Shown here one piece after another: positions 36,711 through 45,045 of a stretch of DNA of 64,000 nt. A model generated the notes under the pieces. That model did no database searches. It saw nothing but the letters and a program-made list of their open reading frames with translations, and was not told where the DNA came from. Within the stretch, counting starts at the first letter, position 1. Every line of letters begins with the position of its first letter. The translations under genes and the position numbers were made by a program. This DNA is from Luteitalea sp. (GTDB lineage: Bacteria > Acidobacteriota > Vicinamibacteria > Vicinamibacterales > Vicinamibacteraceae), in the NCBI GenBank assembly GCA_009377495.1, contig WHTZ01000022.1, positions 1-64,000 on the forward strand. The letters are read 5' to 3'.

Positions 36711-36875
36711 CGCATCCACGATGGTCCCTTCGATCGAGCCGTTGGCGGCCTGGGACTGCGCAAAGCCCGCAGCCGGCAACGCGAGCAACGCCACGAGCAG
36801 CACGTACGCGCGGCCGACCACCGACGCGCGGAGCCGTCGTGACGCGGCAACGAGTGTCAACAGGTTGGTGTTCAT
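36498..36875 (-). pseudogene. TonB-dependent receptor N-terminal stub
   Basis: From ATG 36875: a signal peptide (YVLLVALLALPAAGFAQ) and a complete CarboxypepD_reg-like domain (GTIVDASGAALPGVTVTV; TNRDGVYRAPLLPLGRYGL; AELAGFKTFE). About 36545 the similarity ends and a stop follows; plug and barrel are missing. About 90% of the gene is lost. Confidence 0.8.
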
Positions 36876-37237
36876 GGCCGATGCAGCCTCGCTGGAAAGG
36901 TACAACGTTGCATGCCTGCGTCTTCGGGTGCGACGCTATCCCGGTAGTCCTGGAGCAGCGGCAGGTACACGAACGGCTGGGGAGGCTCGTTCACGTGGCG
37001 GTATTTCCCATCTTTGGCAATCCCGACGACGGTTAGGCATTCCTCGCCCTCGCCCAACTTGATCCGTCCGCCGAGCGCACTTCGTCCGGCCCAGAAGCGT
37101 TGCGCCATCGTCTCGTTGATGATCGCCGCACCGGCCGTCTGCTCATCGTCGCGGTCGCTGAAGTCACGCCCATCGACGAGTGGAATGCGCATGGTCTGAA
37201 AATACCGAGGACCGACGGTCTCGTAGTTGAGCCGCAT
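36872..37237 (-). pseudogene. ADOP permease remnant (second periplasmic domain)
   Basis: Reads VGPRYFQTMRIPLVDGRDFS, AAIINETMAQRFWAGRSALG and LTVVGIAKDGKYRHVNEPPQ: the second MacB-like domain of an ADOP, without membrane segments. The frame ends four bases inside the receptor stub's ATG and has lost homology by 36940. Upstream it starts abruptly behind the ridA stop. Dead fragment. Confidence 0.8.
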
Positions 37238-37284
37238 GTCCTCGTCTTCGCCTGGGGTTTTCAGTGCGGGGCGCGCGGCATGGC

Positions 37285-37689
37285 TCAGCTCGTCTCGACA
37301 GCCTCGTCCGCGATCGCGATTGCTTCAATTTCGATCAGGGCATCCTTGGAGTAGAGCGAACGCACCTCAACGATGGTGTCGGCGGGATAAGGCGCCGAGA
37401 AGTACTTGCGGCGCAGCTCGACGATCTTGTCGAAATTCGACATGTCGGTGAGAAAGATGGTCACTTTGATGACATTACGCAAACTGGAGCCTCCAGAACG
37501 AAGCACACGGTCGAGATTCTCGAAAACCTGCTTGGCCTGCGTATCGAAGTCGCCTGAGCCGACGATCTGCCCTTCGCCATCGATCGCCGCCTGCCCGGAG
37601 ATGAACAGGAGATCTCCGACGCGGTATCCCTGCGCTAGGCGAAAGGGCTGGTAGGGATCTGGAACGATGACGATTCGTTGGACCTTCAT
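37285..37689 (-). CDS. RidA/YjgF/YER057c/UK114 family protein
   Basis: A complete 134-residue RidA-fold protein: GYRVGDLLFISGQAAIDGEG, TQAKQVFENLDRVLRSGGSS, VIKVTIFLTDMSNFDKI and TIVEVRSLYSKDALIEIEAI, with the conserved Arg of the deaminase site in EVRSL. RidA proteins hydrolyse reactive enamine/imine intermediates. GGAGGAG sits seven bases before the ATG at 37689 (a tandem ATG at 37692 is alternative). Intact between degraded genes. Confidence 0.87.
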   Translation of the reverse strand: MKVQRIVIVPDPYQPFRLAQGYRVGDLLFISGQAAIDGEGQIVGSGDFDTQAKQVFENLDRVLRSGGSSLRNVIKVTIFLTDMSNFDKIVELRRKYFSAPYPADTIVEVRSLYSKDALIEIEAIAIADEAVETS

Positions 37690-37796
37690 CATATCTCCTC
37701 CTTCGCTGACTATATCTGCCACTGGTGCATCAGCGCTGCGGCTGACCGCGCGGCTCCTCCGGGACCTCGACATCACCCAGGGCCAAGGATCACAGA

Positions 37797-38085
37797 TCAG
37801 CACGACCTGGCTGGGTGATGGATGGGCAAGCATTGGAGGTCGTGCTGCCGAGGAGTCGGATTGCATCCTCGATTGATCCGTTTCGTGAGGTCAGCACGGT
37901 CGTCCCCGAGCGCCGAGCCCAACAACGTCCGGTTGATGTGGCGGGCAAGCTGGCGTACCTCCTCGATCGTGAGCAGAAACGTTCCCCCGACTCGCTCGGT
38001 GAACGCGCGCCCCGATTCCTCCGCACCGAAGAAGTTGATTGGTCCGCAGGCGGCTGGGGCCACCTCGTCAATCTCGGTGTTCGGG
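37797..38085 (-). pseudogene. Organomercurial lyase (merB) C-terminal fragment
   Basis: The frame reads [20 protein letters not shown] then RAFTERVGGTFLLTIEEVRQ and a final helix, like the C-terminal third of MerB: AACG carries the second catalytic Cys, and NFF...A.. leads into the terminal helices. The CxxD active-site block and the N-terminal winged helix are missing. It lies directly behind the truncated merA, joined near 38085 with loss of the merA 3' and merB 5' parts. Confidence 0.6.
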
Positions 38086-38514
38086 CGCAGGAATCAGCGT
38101 CTTTGACGGCACGCAGCCGACATTCACACAGGTGCCGCCGAGCGTCCCGCCTTCGATGAGCCTGACGCGCGCGCCGAGGTCCGCCGCTCGAATCGACGCG
38201 GCGAACCCGGCAGACCCGCCACCAAGCACGACAATGTCTGGCATGCGACCGGAAGACGTGTGTCGGGCGCGCGGCGGTGGCAAAGTCTCTGACGCTGGCG
38301 GTTCAAGAATCGAGGCCCGATAGCCCACATTTTCAATGGCGCGTACCAACGCTTCCGGTGCAGCGTCCTTGGCCAAAATGTCGGCGCGCTTGTCCGGTAA
38401 GCTGACCTCAGCCTGCTCGACTCCGGGTACGCCGGCCAGTGCACGCTGGACGATCGCCGCGCAGTGATCGCAAGTCATTCCCTCGACGGTAAGCGCGACG
38501 CGTTGCGTGTCCAT
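38068..38514 (-). pseudogene. merA: Mercuric reductase (merA) N-terminal fragment with HMA domain
   Basis: Begins [20 protein letters not shown]: a heavy-metal-associated domain with the CxxC pair (EGMTCDHC). The FAD-binding start follows ([20 protein letters not shown]) with the redox-active pair CVNVGC in [13 protein letters not shown]. It breaks off about 15 residues later (SKTLIPAPE), so NADPH-binding and dimer domains, including the C-terminal Cys pair, are lost. The upstream region has a MerR-type promoter element. It differs in sequence and in having an HMA domain from the intact merA at 43568. Confidence 0.88.
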
Positions 38515-39012
38515 GTCTGTAGTGCTCCTCGCAGATGTCGGTTGAATCATTCGGTCACATCGGAGCCGTGCGCCGCACGCTCCAGTCTCAGTGTCATTGG
38601 TGGAGCGCGCTCCAGAGTCAAGCGCCTCGTTCGCGGTTCCCGATGGTCGCCTCGGCTGGGCCGCAGGATGCATCACCAATCCCAGGATCCTGACCATGAC
38701 CGCGAGTCACGCGTGCCTCGCAAGGTAACAACGCCGTTCCGTGCTCAATGGTTAGGAGGACTCTTGGTTTCCGGAAGGGATAGGAGGCGGCACCCTAACC
38801 TTGGGCGCCCGGCGGGCGTTTCCACAGGTGGGAGAGGTAGGTACCATTCAGCCAGGACGAATGTGCGTGACTGACCGGCAGCCTGCTGACGAAGACCTGA
38901 TGCTCGCGTACCAGCGTGGGGATCGGGACGTGTTTGATGAGCTCTATGCGCGATACGCGAAACCGATTTACAACTTCTTCCGGCGCACGGCGCTTGACGA
39001 TGGCACGGCTGA
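38483..39012. repeat. Duplicated merA/ECF intergenic block, copy 1
   Basis: Corresponds to 41686-42205. The last 342 bases (38671-39012 versus 41864-42205) are colinear with only two substitutions that I can find; the 5' ~190 bases are clearly more diverged and include small indels. Confidence 0.9.
38596..38622 (-). promoter_or_regulatory. MerR-type promoter element upstream of the merA fragment
   Basis: On the minus strand TTGACT (38617-38622) runs into CTGGAGCGCGCTCCA; TGGAGCGCGCTCCA (38602-38615) is a perfect palindrome located where MerR-family dimers bind, between -35 and -10. The same TTGACTCTGG appears in the merR promoter at 40317. Conserved in copy 2 with TCGACT. Confidence 0.55.
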
Positions 39013-39433
39013 CGATCTCGTACAGAAGACGTTCTTGAAGCTTCATGTCGCTCGAGGGCACTATCGGGCGGAGGGGTCGTTTCGCAGTTGGATCTTCGCC
39101 GTCGCGCGCAACGTGTTACGCGACGACGCGCGCCAGCGGGGCCGGGCACGGATCAAGAAGACGGACGAGTTCAACGAGCAGATCTCCACCGATCCGGTCA
39201 CCCAGGTGAGACCGAACGCAGAGATCGAGGTCATGGTGACGGAGGCGCTGGCAACTCTGCCGCTGACCCAGCGCGAGGTCATCGTCCTGAATCGCTATCA
39301 CGGCATGACCTATGCGGAAATCGGGGAACTGCTCGGGATCAACGCGAATGCCGTCAAGCAGCGCGCGTTTCAGGCCATGCGCACGCTCAGGCAGCGGTTG
39401 AGCATCGATAGCGAAAGGTCGGGTGAGGAATGA
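38861..39433 (+). CDS. ECF-family RNA polymerase sigma factor
   Basis: 190 residues. Region 2 is MLAYQRGDRDVFDELYARYA through VARNVLRDDAR; region 4 is LPLTQREVIVLNRYHGMTYA followed by EIGELLGINANAVKQRAFQA. ATG 38861 follows AGGA, and a longer upstream frame has no homology. It overlaps the anti-sigma gene by ATGA, and diverges from the merA fragment through the conserved intergenic block. A link to metal stress is suggested by position only. A truncated copy of its first 50 codons lies at 42054. Confidence 0.92.
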   Translation: MCVTDRQPADEDLMLAYQRGDRDVFDELYARYAKPIYNFFRRTALDDGTADDLVQKTFLKLHVARGHYRAEGSFRSWIFAVARNVLRDDARQRGRARIKKTDEFNEQISTDPVTQVRPNAEIEVMVTEALATLPLTQREVIVLNRYHGMTYAEIGELLGINANAVKQRAFQAMRTLRQRLSIDSERSGEE

Positions 39434-39687
39434 GCCGCAACAACGACGCGCCGTGCCATGACATCAGCATTGAGCTCTCTGCTTTGGTCGCCGGCGAGCT
39501 CGATGAACACGCTCGCGCCGAGATCGAGCGCCATCTCTCGTTTTGCCCTGGCTGCCAGTTCGAGTGGCGAACCAATGAGCTGGTGTGGCGCTGCCTGACC
39601 GCGTGCAAGGATGTGGATCCTCCGGCCGAGCTGCGAAACCGAGTCTTCGACGCGATTGCGGAATACGACCGGACCCACGCGAAGTGA
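39430..39687 (+). CDS. Zinc-finger anti-sigma factor (ZAS type, soluble)
   Basis: 85 residues: CHDISIELSALVAGELDEHA, RAEIERHLSFCPGC and the following helix. HLSFCPGC is the Hx3Cx2C zinc site of ZAS anti-sigma factors. No membrane helix follows, so it is a cytosolic sensor that could release the sigma factor on thiol modification or metal binding. The start overlaps the sigma stop (ATGA), the usual coupling. Confidence 0.87.
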   Translation: MSRNNDAPCHDISIELSALVAGELDEHARAEIERHLSFCPGCQFEWRTNELVWRCLTACKDVDPPAELRNRVFDAIAEYDRTHAK

Positions 39688-39762
39688 GGGATCGCGGCTC
39701 GAGCCGTGGCGGCTGCACAGATAAGCGCGAGATGCCAGCGCACAGTCCCCCGATCCTGGAGG

Positions 39763-40257
39763 TTAACGTTCAGGGCGAAGTCCCCGGACTCCAAGCCCCG
39801 TTGATCGTTGCCCGCTCCCCAACGTTTCAATCACCGGACATTCGGGCTGTGTCCGTTTTGTCGGCGCGCGCCGGTTGTCGAGCGTGCGCTCACAATCCGC
39901 CAGGTACGCTGAGAGGGTGGTCCGAAACTCCTGGAGCTCAGCGAGCCTCGCTTCGACGTCGGTCACGTTCGCGCGCAGGAGATCGCGCACGTGTCGGCAC
40001 CTTTTCAGCCCGCCTTGACCGTGATAGGTCACGAGGTCGCGAACCTCCCGCAGGGTGAGGCCGAGCGCTTGCGCCTACTTGATGAACCGCAGGCGCTCGA
40101 GCGTGTGCTGCGAATAGATGCGGAAGCCTCCGCTGGTGCGACTGACCGGCGAGAGAACGCCCAGCCGCTCGTAGTATCTGAGCGTATCCGGCGTGAGCCC
40201 GCTACGAGCCGCCAGTTCGCCGATGTGGTACGCCGCGCTCGTCGTTGACGATGACAT
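39763..40257 (-). pseudogene. merR: MerR-family metal-responsive regulator interrupted by an in-frame amber codon
   Basis: HIGELAARSGLTPDTLRYYE and GGFRIYSQHTLERLRFIK make up the winged helix. TAG at 40075-40077 then replaces what is Gln or similar in relatives, and the same frame continues AQALGLTLREVRDLVTYHG. Past a dimer helix it reaches the metal-binding end. Three Cys (KRC, ADC 35 residues later, PEC 18 further on, then PVIETL) resemble the Cys triad of MerR. The first two have the same 35-residue spacing as C82/C117 of Tn501 MerR. Apart from the single stop the gene is intact; it has its own ideal MerR promoter. Confidence 0.85.
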
Positions 40258-40291
40258 CGTTCATCCGTCCATGCACTACATGCCACTTGCC

Positions 40292-40322
40292 AGTATGCAC
40301 TCTGGGTTGACACCAGAGTCAA
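40292..40322 (-). promoter_or_regulatory. MerR-family promoter/operator of merR
   Basis: Minus strand: TTGACT (40317-40322), exactly 19 bases, CATACT (40292-40297). The spacer contains the perfect dyad ACTCTGG-N7-CCAGAGT (40299-40319). A 19-bp spacer with a central dyad is the signature of MerR-activated promoters. It lies 35 bases upstream of merR, indicating autoregulation. Confidence 0.8.
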
Positions 40323-40423
40323 CCACGCCCAGCGCCAGCAAACCTATTGAGGGTGGCCGGTAGCGACAACCCCGCTGCTGAGCCGTACCGTGGGACCCTA
40401 TCCGCAGCTCCACAGTTGGTGCG

Positions 40424-41587
40424 TCAGCGATATGCGCGGAAGAATTTCCTCAGGTCGTCGATCACTAGATTGGGTACCTCAATGGCTGGGAAGTGTCCCC
40501 CGCGGTCGAACTCTGACCAGTGCACGATGGTGTGGCTGCGTTCGGCGAGAGCGCGAATCGGTAACAATGGTTCGCGGGGAAACACTGCCATTCCGGTGGG
40601 CACCGTTGACGGCGCGCCCACGCTGCGGACGTCGCGGGAGGTTTCCTTGAATAGAAGGGCCGCCGACCCTGCCGTCCCGGTGAGCCAATACAGGCTCACG
40701 TTGGTAAGGAAGTGGTCGCGGTCAATGGCATCCTCGAGTACCTCGGAGTCGGTGATCTCCTTGAACACGTCCACCATCCAGGTCACTTGGCCAACCGGTG
40801 AGTCGGTCAGGGCGTAGGCCAGCGTCTGTGGCCGGGTGGCCTGGACCATGGCATACCACCGTCGCCGGCGTGTGAACCGCTTGACTTCTTCCATGCGTGC
40901 CTGCTCGGCTGGGGTAAGTGCAGCAGCCAGCCCAGCCGCGTCCGTGGCTAGCATTGTGAGCAGCCCGGTGAGGTGGACGCCTACGACACGATCTGGGTGA
41001 AGCCGCCCCAGCTCCGGGGAGACGAGAGAGCCAAAGTCGCCACCGTGGGCGCCATACTGTCCGTAGCCGAGGCGGTCCATCAACTCGGCGTACGCCCGTG
41101 TGACGCGGTCAAGGTTCCACCCGCTCTCGCGGGCTCGCGAGAAGGCGAAACCTGGTATCGACGGCGCCACCACGTGGAATGCGTCAGCCGGGTCACCGCC
41201 GTGCGAGCGAGGATCGGTCAACGGTCCAATCACGTGCATGAAGTCCACGATTGAGCTGGGCCAGCCGTTGGTCATAAGTAGCGGCAGAGCGTGCGGTTCC
41301 GGCGAGCGAACGTGTATGAAGTGGATGTCCGCGCGGTCAATGGTGGTGATGAACTGCGGGAACTCGTTGAGGCGCGCCTCGTGAACGCGCCAGTCATACG
41401 TGCCATGCCAGTACTCCACCAGCCCCTTCACATAACCCAGCGGAACGCCATCACTCCAGCCGGTGCCCGGCAGCTCTTTGGGCCAGCGAGTGCGGGCCAG
41501 GCGGTCGCGGAGGTCGTCGAGGTCGTCTTGCGGGATCTTGATACGAAAAGGCTGGATCTCGGTGTCGGTCGACACGGCTGTAGTCAT
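40424..41587 (-). CDS. Epoxide hydrolase (EHN domain, alpha/beta hydrolase)
   Basis: 387 residues. The N-terminal EHN domain is IQPFRIKIPQDDLDDLRDRL, TRWPKELPGTGW and WRVHEARLNEFPQF. The alpha/beta-hydrolase core has the oxyanion element NGWPSS (107-112), nucleophile D184 in AHGGDFGSLVS and catalytic His in FDRGGHFPAIEVP near the end. It opens epoxides or related esters in the cytosol. GGAGAG precedes the ATG. It lies between the two copies of the mer/ECF block with no related neighbour. Confidence 0.9.
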   Translation of the reverse strand: MTTAVSTDTEIQPFRIKIPQDDLDDLRDRLARTRWPKELPGTGWSDGVPLGYVKGLVEYWHGTYDWRVHEARLNEFPQFITTIDRADIHFIHVRSPEPHALPLLMTNGWPSSIVDFMHVIGPLTDPRSHGGDPADAFHVVAPSIPGFAFSRARESGWNLDRVTRAYAELMDRLGYGQYGAHGGDFGSLVSPELGRLHPDRVVGVHLTGLLTMLATDAAGLAAALTPAEQARMEEVKRFTRRRRWYAMVQATRPQTLAYALTDSPVGQVTWMVDVFKEITDSEVLEDAIDRDHFLTNVSLYWLTGTAGSAALLFKETSRDVRSVGAPSTVPTGMAVFPREPLLPIRALAERSHTIVHWSEFDRGGHFPAIEVPNLVIDDLRKFFRAYR

Positions 41588-41685
41588 TACGGCTCTCCTT
41601 CTTCGGTTCGGGATTTCACGACATCGCGGGCGTCAGCACGCGTCATCGATGGATGGAGTGGTCATGGTGTGTGACCGTAGACCAT

Positions 41686-42205
41686 TCGACGGTAAGCGCG
41701 ACGCGTTGCGTGTCCATGTCTGTGATGCTCCTCTCAAATGTTGTCGGTCAAATCCGAGCTGTGCTCCGCACGCTCCAGTCTCAGTGTCATTGGTGGAGCG
41801 CGCTCCAGAGTCGAGCGCTTCGTTCGCGGTTTCCCGATGTCGCTGCGGATGCGCCGCAAGACGCATCACCAATCCCAGGATCCTGACCATGACCGCGAGT
41901 CACGCGTGCCTCGCAAGGTAACAACGCCGTTCCGTGCTCAATGGTTAGGAGGACTCTTGGTTTCCGGGAGGGATAGGAGGCGGCACCCTAACCTTGGGCG
42001 CCCGGCGGGCGTTTCCACAGGTGGGAGAGGTAGGTACCATTCAGCCAGGACGAATGTGCGTGACTGACCGGCAGCCTGCTGACGAAGACCTGATGCTCGC
42101 GTACCAGCGTGGGGATCGGGAGGTGTTTGATGAGCTCTATGCGCGATACGCGAAACCGATTTACAACTTCTTCCGGCGCACGGCGCTTGACGATGGCACG
42201 GCTGA
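41686..42205. repeat. Duplicated merA/ECF intergenic block, copy 2
   Basis: Second copy of 38483-39012. It retains the first ten codons of merA on the minus strand ([11 protein letters not shown], then diverging), the TGGAGCGCGCTCCA palindrome (41794-41807) and the first 50 codons of the ECF gene, and is cut at 42205. Confidence 0.9.
42054..42205 (+). pseudogene. ECF sigma factor N-terminal fragment (duplicate)
   Basis: Identical at protein level to the first 50 residues of the sigma factor at 38861 except Asp to Glu at GDREVFDELY. After 42205 the frame reads antisense to an MFS fragment. It lacks most of region 2 and all of region 4. Confidence 0.88.
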
Positions 42206-42389
42206 AGCTCACGCCGAGCGCGACGCTGGTCACGAGGGCCACCGGCCGCTTCCCCACACGGTCGACAAGGAGGCCGGCGAGGGGCGCCACGACCAGCGAC
42301 GCGATAGCCGCCGAGGTGAATAGGAGACCTACGGACAGGCGGTCACGGCGCGGACCATGACTTTTGGCACTGGTCCTCCTCGTTAGCAA
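42206..42389 (-). pseudogene. MFS transporter internal/N-terminal fragment
   Basis: Minus-strand reading: RRDRLSVGLLFTSAAIASLV, VAPLAGLLVDRVGKRPVALV, i.e. helix 2, the motif A loop (GLLVDRVGKRP) and the start of helix 3. It stops exactly where the duplicated ECF fragment begins. Confidence 0.7.
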
Positions 42390-42439
42390 TGGGAGAACGT
42401 AGGTTTTGGGCGCGACTTCGACACGTGAGGGAGATCGTC

Positions 42440-42523
42440 ATGGCGAACGTCAACCTGCAAGAGCTCAGCCCCGACCACCCCACCGTGCATATGCAGATCT
42501 GGCGCTCGTGGTGCGCCGCGTGA
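42440..42523 (+). CDS. 27-codon ORF before the AraC gene (doubtful)
   Basis: GGGAGAT precedes ATG 42440; the product MANVNLQELSPDHPTVHMQI ends WRSWCAA. The stop is two bases before the AraC start, so it could couple translation, or be the stub of a lost gene. Confidence 0.3.
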   Translation: MANVNLQELSPDHPTVHMQIWRSWCAA

Positions 42524-42525
42524 CC

Positions 42526-43359
42526 ATGCGGGCGATCGAGGCGACGATTCCCGACTGCGGCCGCGGGCTGAGAACACTCGGTGCCCCGGGGCTCAGGGTC
42601 TTCGAGGCCATCTACGAGGCCGATTGCGATATCCCAGCGCAGCCGTATGAGTGGGCGACGCTTTGCCTCACCATCGATGGCGGCTATTGCGTGGACTGGC
42701 ATCGCTCTCGGCTGCGCTGTGGACCGGCAGCGCTTGTGTTCCAACCACCCGGCGAAATCTATGGCGCGCGGATCTCGAGCGAAGGCAGTCACTGCCTCCA
42801 GTTTGCCGTGGATCCGCTCGTGCTTCAGAGCATCGACGATAGGCTGTCCGACTGGGAGCGCTTACGCGCCCCGCGTCGCCCGCCTCCGCACTGGTTGGCG
42901 TTCGAGGTGCGCCGCGAGCTCGAGCTGGGCGACGACCTGTCCGCCACATCCGTCGAGGCCGCGATCATTGCGCTGCTCGCGGAGCTGGGCGAGGTCCCCG
43001 GCCTCGAAGCCCTGAGCGCGCCCGCGCCGTGGCTCGAGCGGGTGCGCGAACAGCTCCACGATGAGTTTCGGCAACGTCACACGCTCGAGAATCTCGCCTG
43101 CACCGTTGGCGTGCACCGCGTACACCTTGCCCGCGAGTTCCGGCGCTGCTTCGGGTGCACGGTAGGGCACTACATCCGCCAGCGGCGGGTCGAGTTTGCC
43201 TGTCACCGACTCGCGGCCTCGCCCGACTCGCTGTCGCGCATCGCGTTCGACGCTGGCTTTGCGGATCAGAGCCACTTCACCAACACCTTTCGGCGGCTCG
43301 TTGGCGTGTCCCCGGGGGTCTTCCGAGGCCGCTTCGGTACCATCCGCCGCAGCCACTAG
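42526..43359 (+). CDS. AraC/XylS-family transcriptional regulator
   Basis: 277 residues from ATG 42526. A cupin-like N-terminal sensor domain (YEWATLCLTIDGGYCVDWHR; ALVFQPPGEIYGARISSEG) is followed by a C-terminal pair of HTH motifs: HTLENLACTVGVHRVHLARE and LSRIAFDAGFADQSHFTNTF, with RRLVGVSPGVFRGRF at the end. It probably activates a nearby promoter; the only plausible neighbour target is the merA-merB-merB operon starting 208 bases downstream. Upstream start codons have no homology. Ligand unknown. Confidence 0.88.
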   Translation: MRAIEATIPDCGRGLRTLGAPGLRVFEAIYEADCDIPAQPYEWATLCLTIDGGYCVDWHRSRLRCGPAALVFQPPGEIYGARISSEGSHCLQFAVDPLVLQSIDDRLSDWERLRAPRRPPPHWLAFEVRRELELGDDLSATSVEAAIIALLAELGEVPGLEALSAPAPWLERVREQLHDEFRQRHTLENLACTVGVHRVHLAREFRRCFGCTVGHYIRQRRVEFACHRLAASPDSLSRIAFDAGFADQSHFTNTFRRLVGVSPGVFRGRFGTIRRSH

Positions 43360-43567
43360 CGCATCGGCCTCTGCCTTTCGACGCTAATCCGCTTCAAGAC
43401 GATGGCGCCCGCCCGCGGCTACCGTGCAATCACAGGGAGACGTTGTACTCCTCACACGAGACCGACCAGTGGCTGACACCTTCGAGGCATGGCGGCCGGG
43501 TAAGCACGCGGTTGTGGGGAGAGCAGCTTTCGAGCTGAGCCGGTGAACGAGGACAAGGGAGGTCGGT

Positions 43568-45013
43568 GTGGGGACGCATGTTCACGTGCGGCGGTGTGAC
43601 CTGGCGATCGTTGGCTCGGGTGGGGCAGGGTTCGCCGCGGCCATCGCCGCGCGCCGCGCCGGGCTGAAGGTGGTCATGGTCGAACGAGGCGTGGTGGGTG
43701 GGACGTGTGTGAACACCGGCTGTGTGCCGAGTAAGGCGTTGCTTGCCGCCGCCAACGCCCGGCGCCAAGCGCTGGACGGGCGCTTCGCCGGCGTAGCGAC
43801 GCAGGCGGGTGCGGTGGACTTCGGCGAGGTCATCGAGGCCAAACGCACCCTGGTGGAGAGGATGCGGACCCAGAAGTACGCCGAGGTCGCCGCCGGGTAT
43901 GGCTGGGAGATCCTCGGTGGGACCGCGCGGTTCGCCGGGCAGGCCACCACGCCCGTGCTGGAGGTGACTCTGGCCGAGGGAGGAAGTGCACGGATCGAAG
44001 CGGACCACTATCTGGTGGCCACCGGGTCAGCGCCGTGGGCGCCACCGATCGACGGGCTCGCCGAGGCCGGCTACCTCACGTCCACCAGCGCGATGGAGCT
44101 GACCATTCTGCCAGACTCGTTGTTGGTGCTGGGCGGCAACGCGGTCGGCCTCGAGCAGGCGCAGATGTTTGCCGAGCTGGGCGTGGAGGTCACGATCCTC
44201 GAAGCGCTCGACCGGCTGGCACCATTTGAGGAGCCCGAGATCTCCCGGGCGATCACCGACGCTCTGGCTGGTGAGGGCATCGGTGTGATCACCGGTGCAA
44301 AGGTCATTTCGGTCGGGCGCGACGCAGACGGCTACCGGTTGCGCGGCGAGCGGGGGTTGGAGCTGGGCGCCGCGCAGCTGCTGGTGGCCACGGGCCGACG
44401 CCCGGTCACCGGCGGGCTCGGCCTGGAGGCAGTCGGTGTGCAACTGGACGATCGTGGCGGGATCGGGGTCGACCAGCACCTGCAAACGACCAACCCGCGG
44501 ATCTGGGCGGCCGGTGATGTCGCTGGCGCCCCGCAGTATGTCTACTTCGCCGCCGCGCAGGGTGCGGTGATGGTCGACAACGCCTTTGACCAGGCTGGAC
44601 GCACCATCGATGAGGCTCTGGTGCCCAGGGTCACGTTCACCTCGCCCGCGATCGCCGCGGTGGGGCTCACCGAAGCGCAAGCCGACGCGCGGGCGCAGGG
44701 CCAGCCGGGTCTGGCGTGCGAATGCCGGGTCCTGCCCCTGGCGCAGGTGCCACGGGCGCTGGTGAACCGAGACACCCGCGGGGTGATCAAGCTCGTGGCC
44801 GAGCGCGTCAGCGGCCGGGTGCGTGGCGTCCACGTGGTGGCCGATGGTGCGGGCGAGCTGATCCAGGCCGCCGTCTACGCGCTCGCGTGCGGCATGACCA
44901 CAGACCGGATGGCCGAATCCTGGTCGCCGTTCCTGACCATGACTGAAGGGCTCAGGCTCGCCGCGCTGAGCTTCACTCGGGATGTCTCCAAGCTCTCGTG
45001 CTGCGCCTCCTGA
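43568..45013 (+). CDS. merA: Mercuric reductase MerA (no HMA domain)
   Basis: 481 residues. The FAD-binding start is DLAIVGSGGAGFAAAIAARR, the redox-active Cys pair C47/C52 is in GGTCVNTGCVPSKALL, the NAD(P)H fold is LLVLGGNAVGLEQAQMFAEL, and the FAD contact is NPRIWAAGDVAGAPQYVYFA. The MerA-specific C-terminal Cys pair (C478, C479 in KLSCCAS) delivers Hg(II) to the partner subunit's active site. It reduces Hg(II) to Hg(0) with NADPH in the cytosol. It starts with GTG after GGGAGG. Two merB-like genes follow within 35 bases each. All key residues are present. Confidence 0.95.
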   Translation: MGTHVHVRRCDLAIVGSGGAGFAAAIAARRAGLKVVMVERGVVGGTCVNTGCVPSKALLAAANARRQALDGRFAGVATQAGAVDFGEVIEAKRTLVERMRTQKYAEVAAGYGWEILGGTARFAGQATTPVLEVTLAEGGSARIEADHYLVATGSAPWAPPIDGLAEAGYLTSTSAMELTILPDSLLVLGGNAVGLEQAQMFAELGVEVTILEALDRLAPFEEPEISRAITDALAGEGIGVITGAKVISVGRDADGYRLRGERGLELGAAQLLVATGRRPVTGGLGLEAVGVQLDDRGGIGVDQHLQTTNPRIWAAGDVAGAPQYVYFAAAQGAVMVDNAFDQAGRTIDEALVPRVTFTSPAIAAVGLTEAQADARAQGQPGLACECRVLPLAQVPRALVNRDTRGVIKLVAERVSGRVRGVHVVADGAGELIQAAVYALACGMTTDRMAESWSPFLTMTEGLRLAALSFTRDVSKLSCCAS

Positions 45014-45045
45014 CCACTCGGGCGCTGGATAGGAAGGACCGACAC

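Noticed and set aside
40075..40077. Pyrrolysine or deliberate amber read-through in merR
   Set aside because: No pyl genes are visible and neighbouring genes give no sign of a recoded amber; mutation or error is simpler.
43360..43567. MerR-type promoter before the intact merA
   Set aside because: I looked for TTGAC(T/A) with a 19-20-base spacer and a dyad and found none, so no operator is called; AraC control is only a positional guess.
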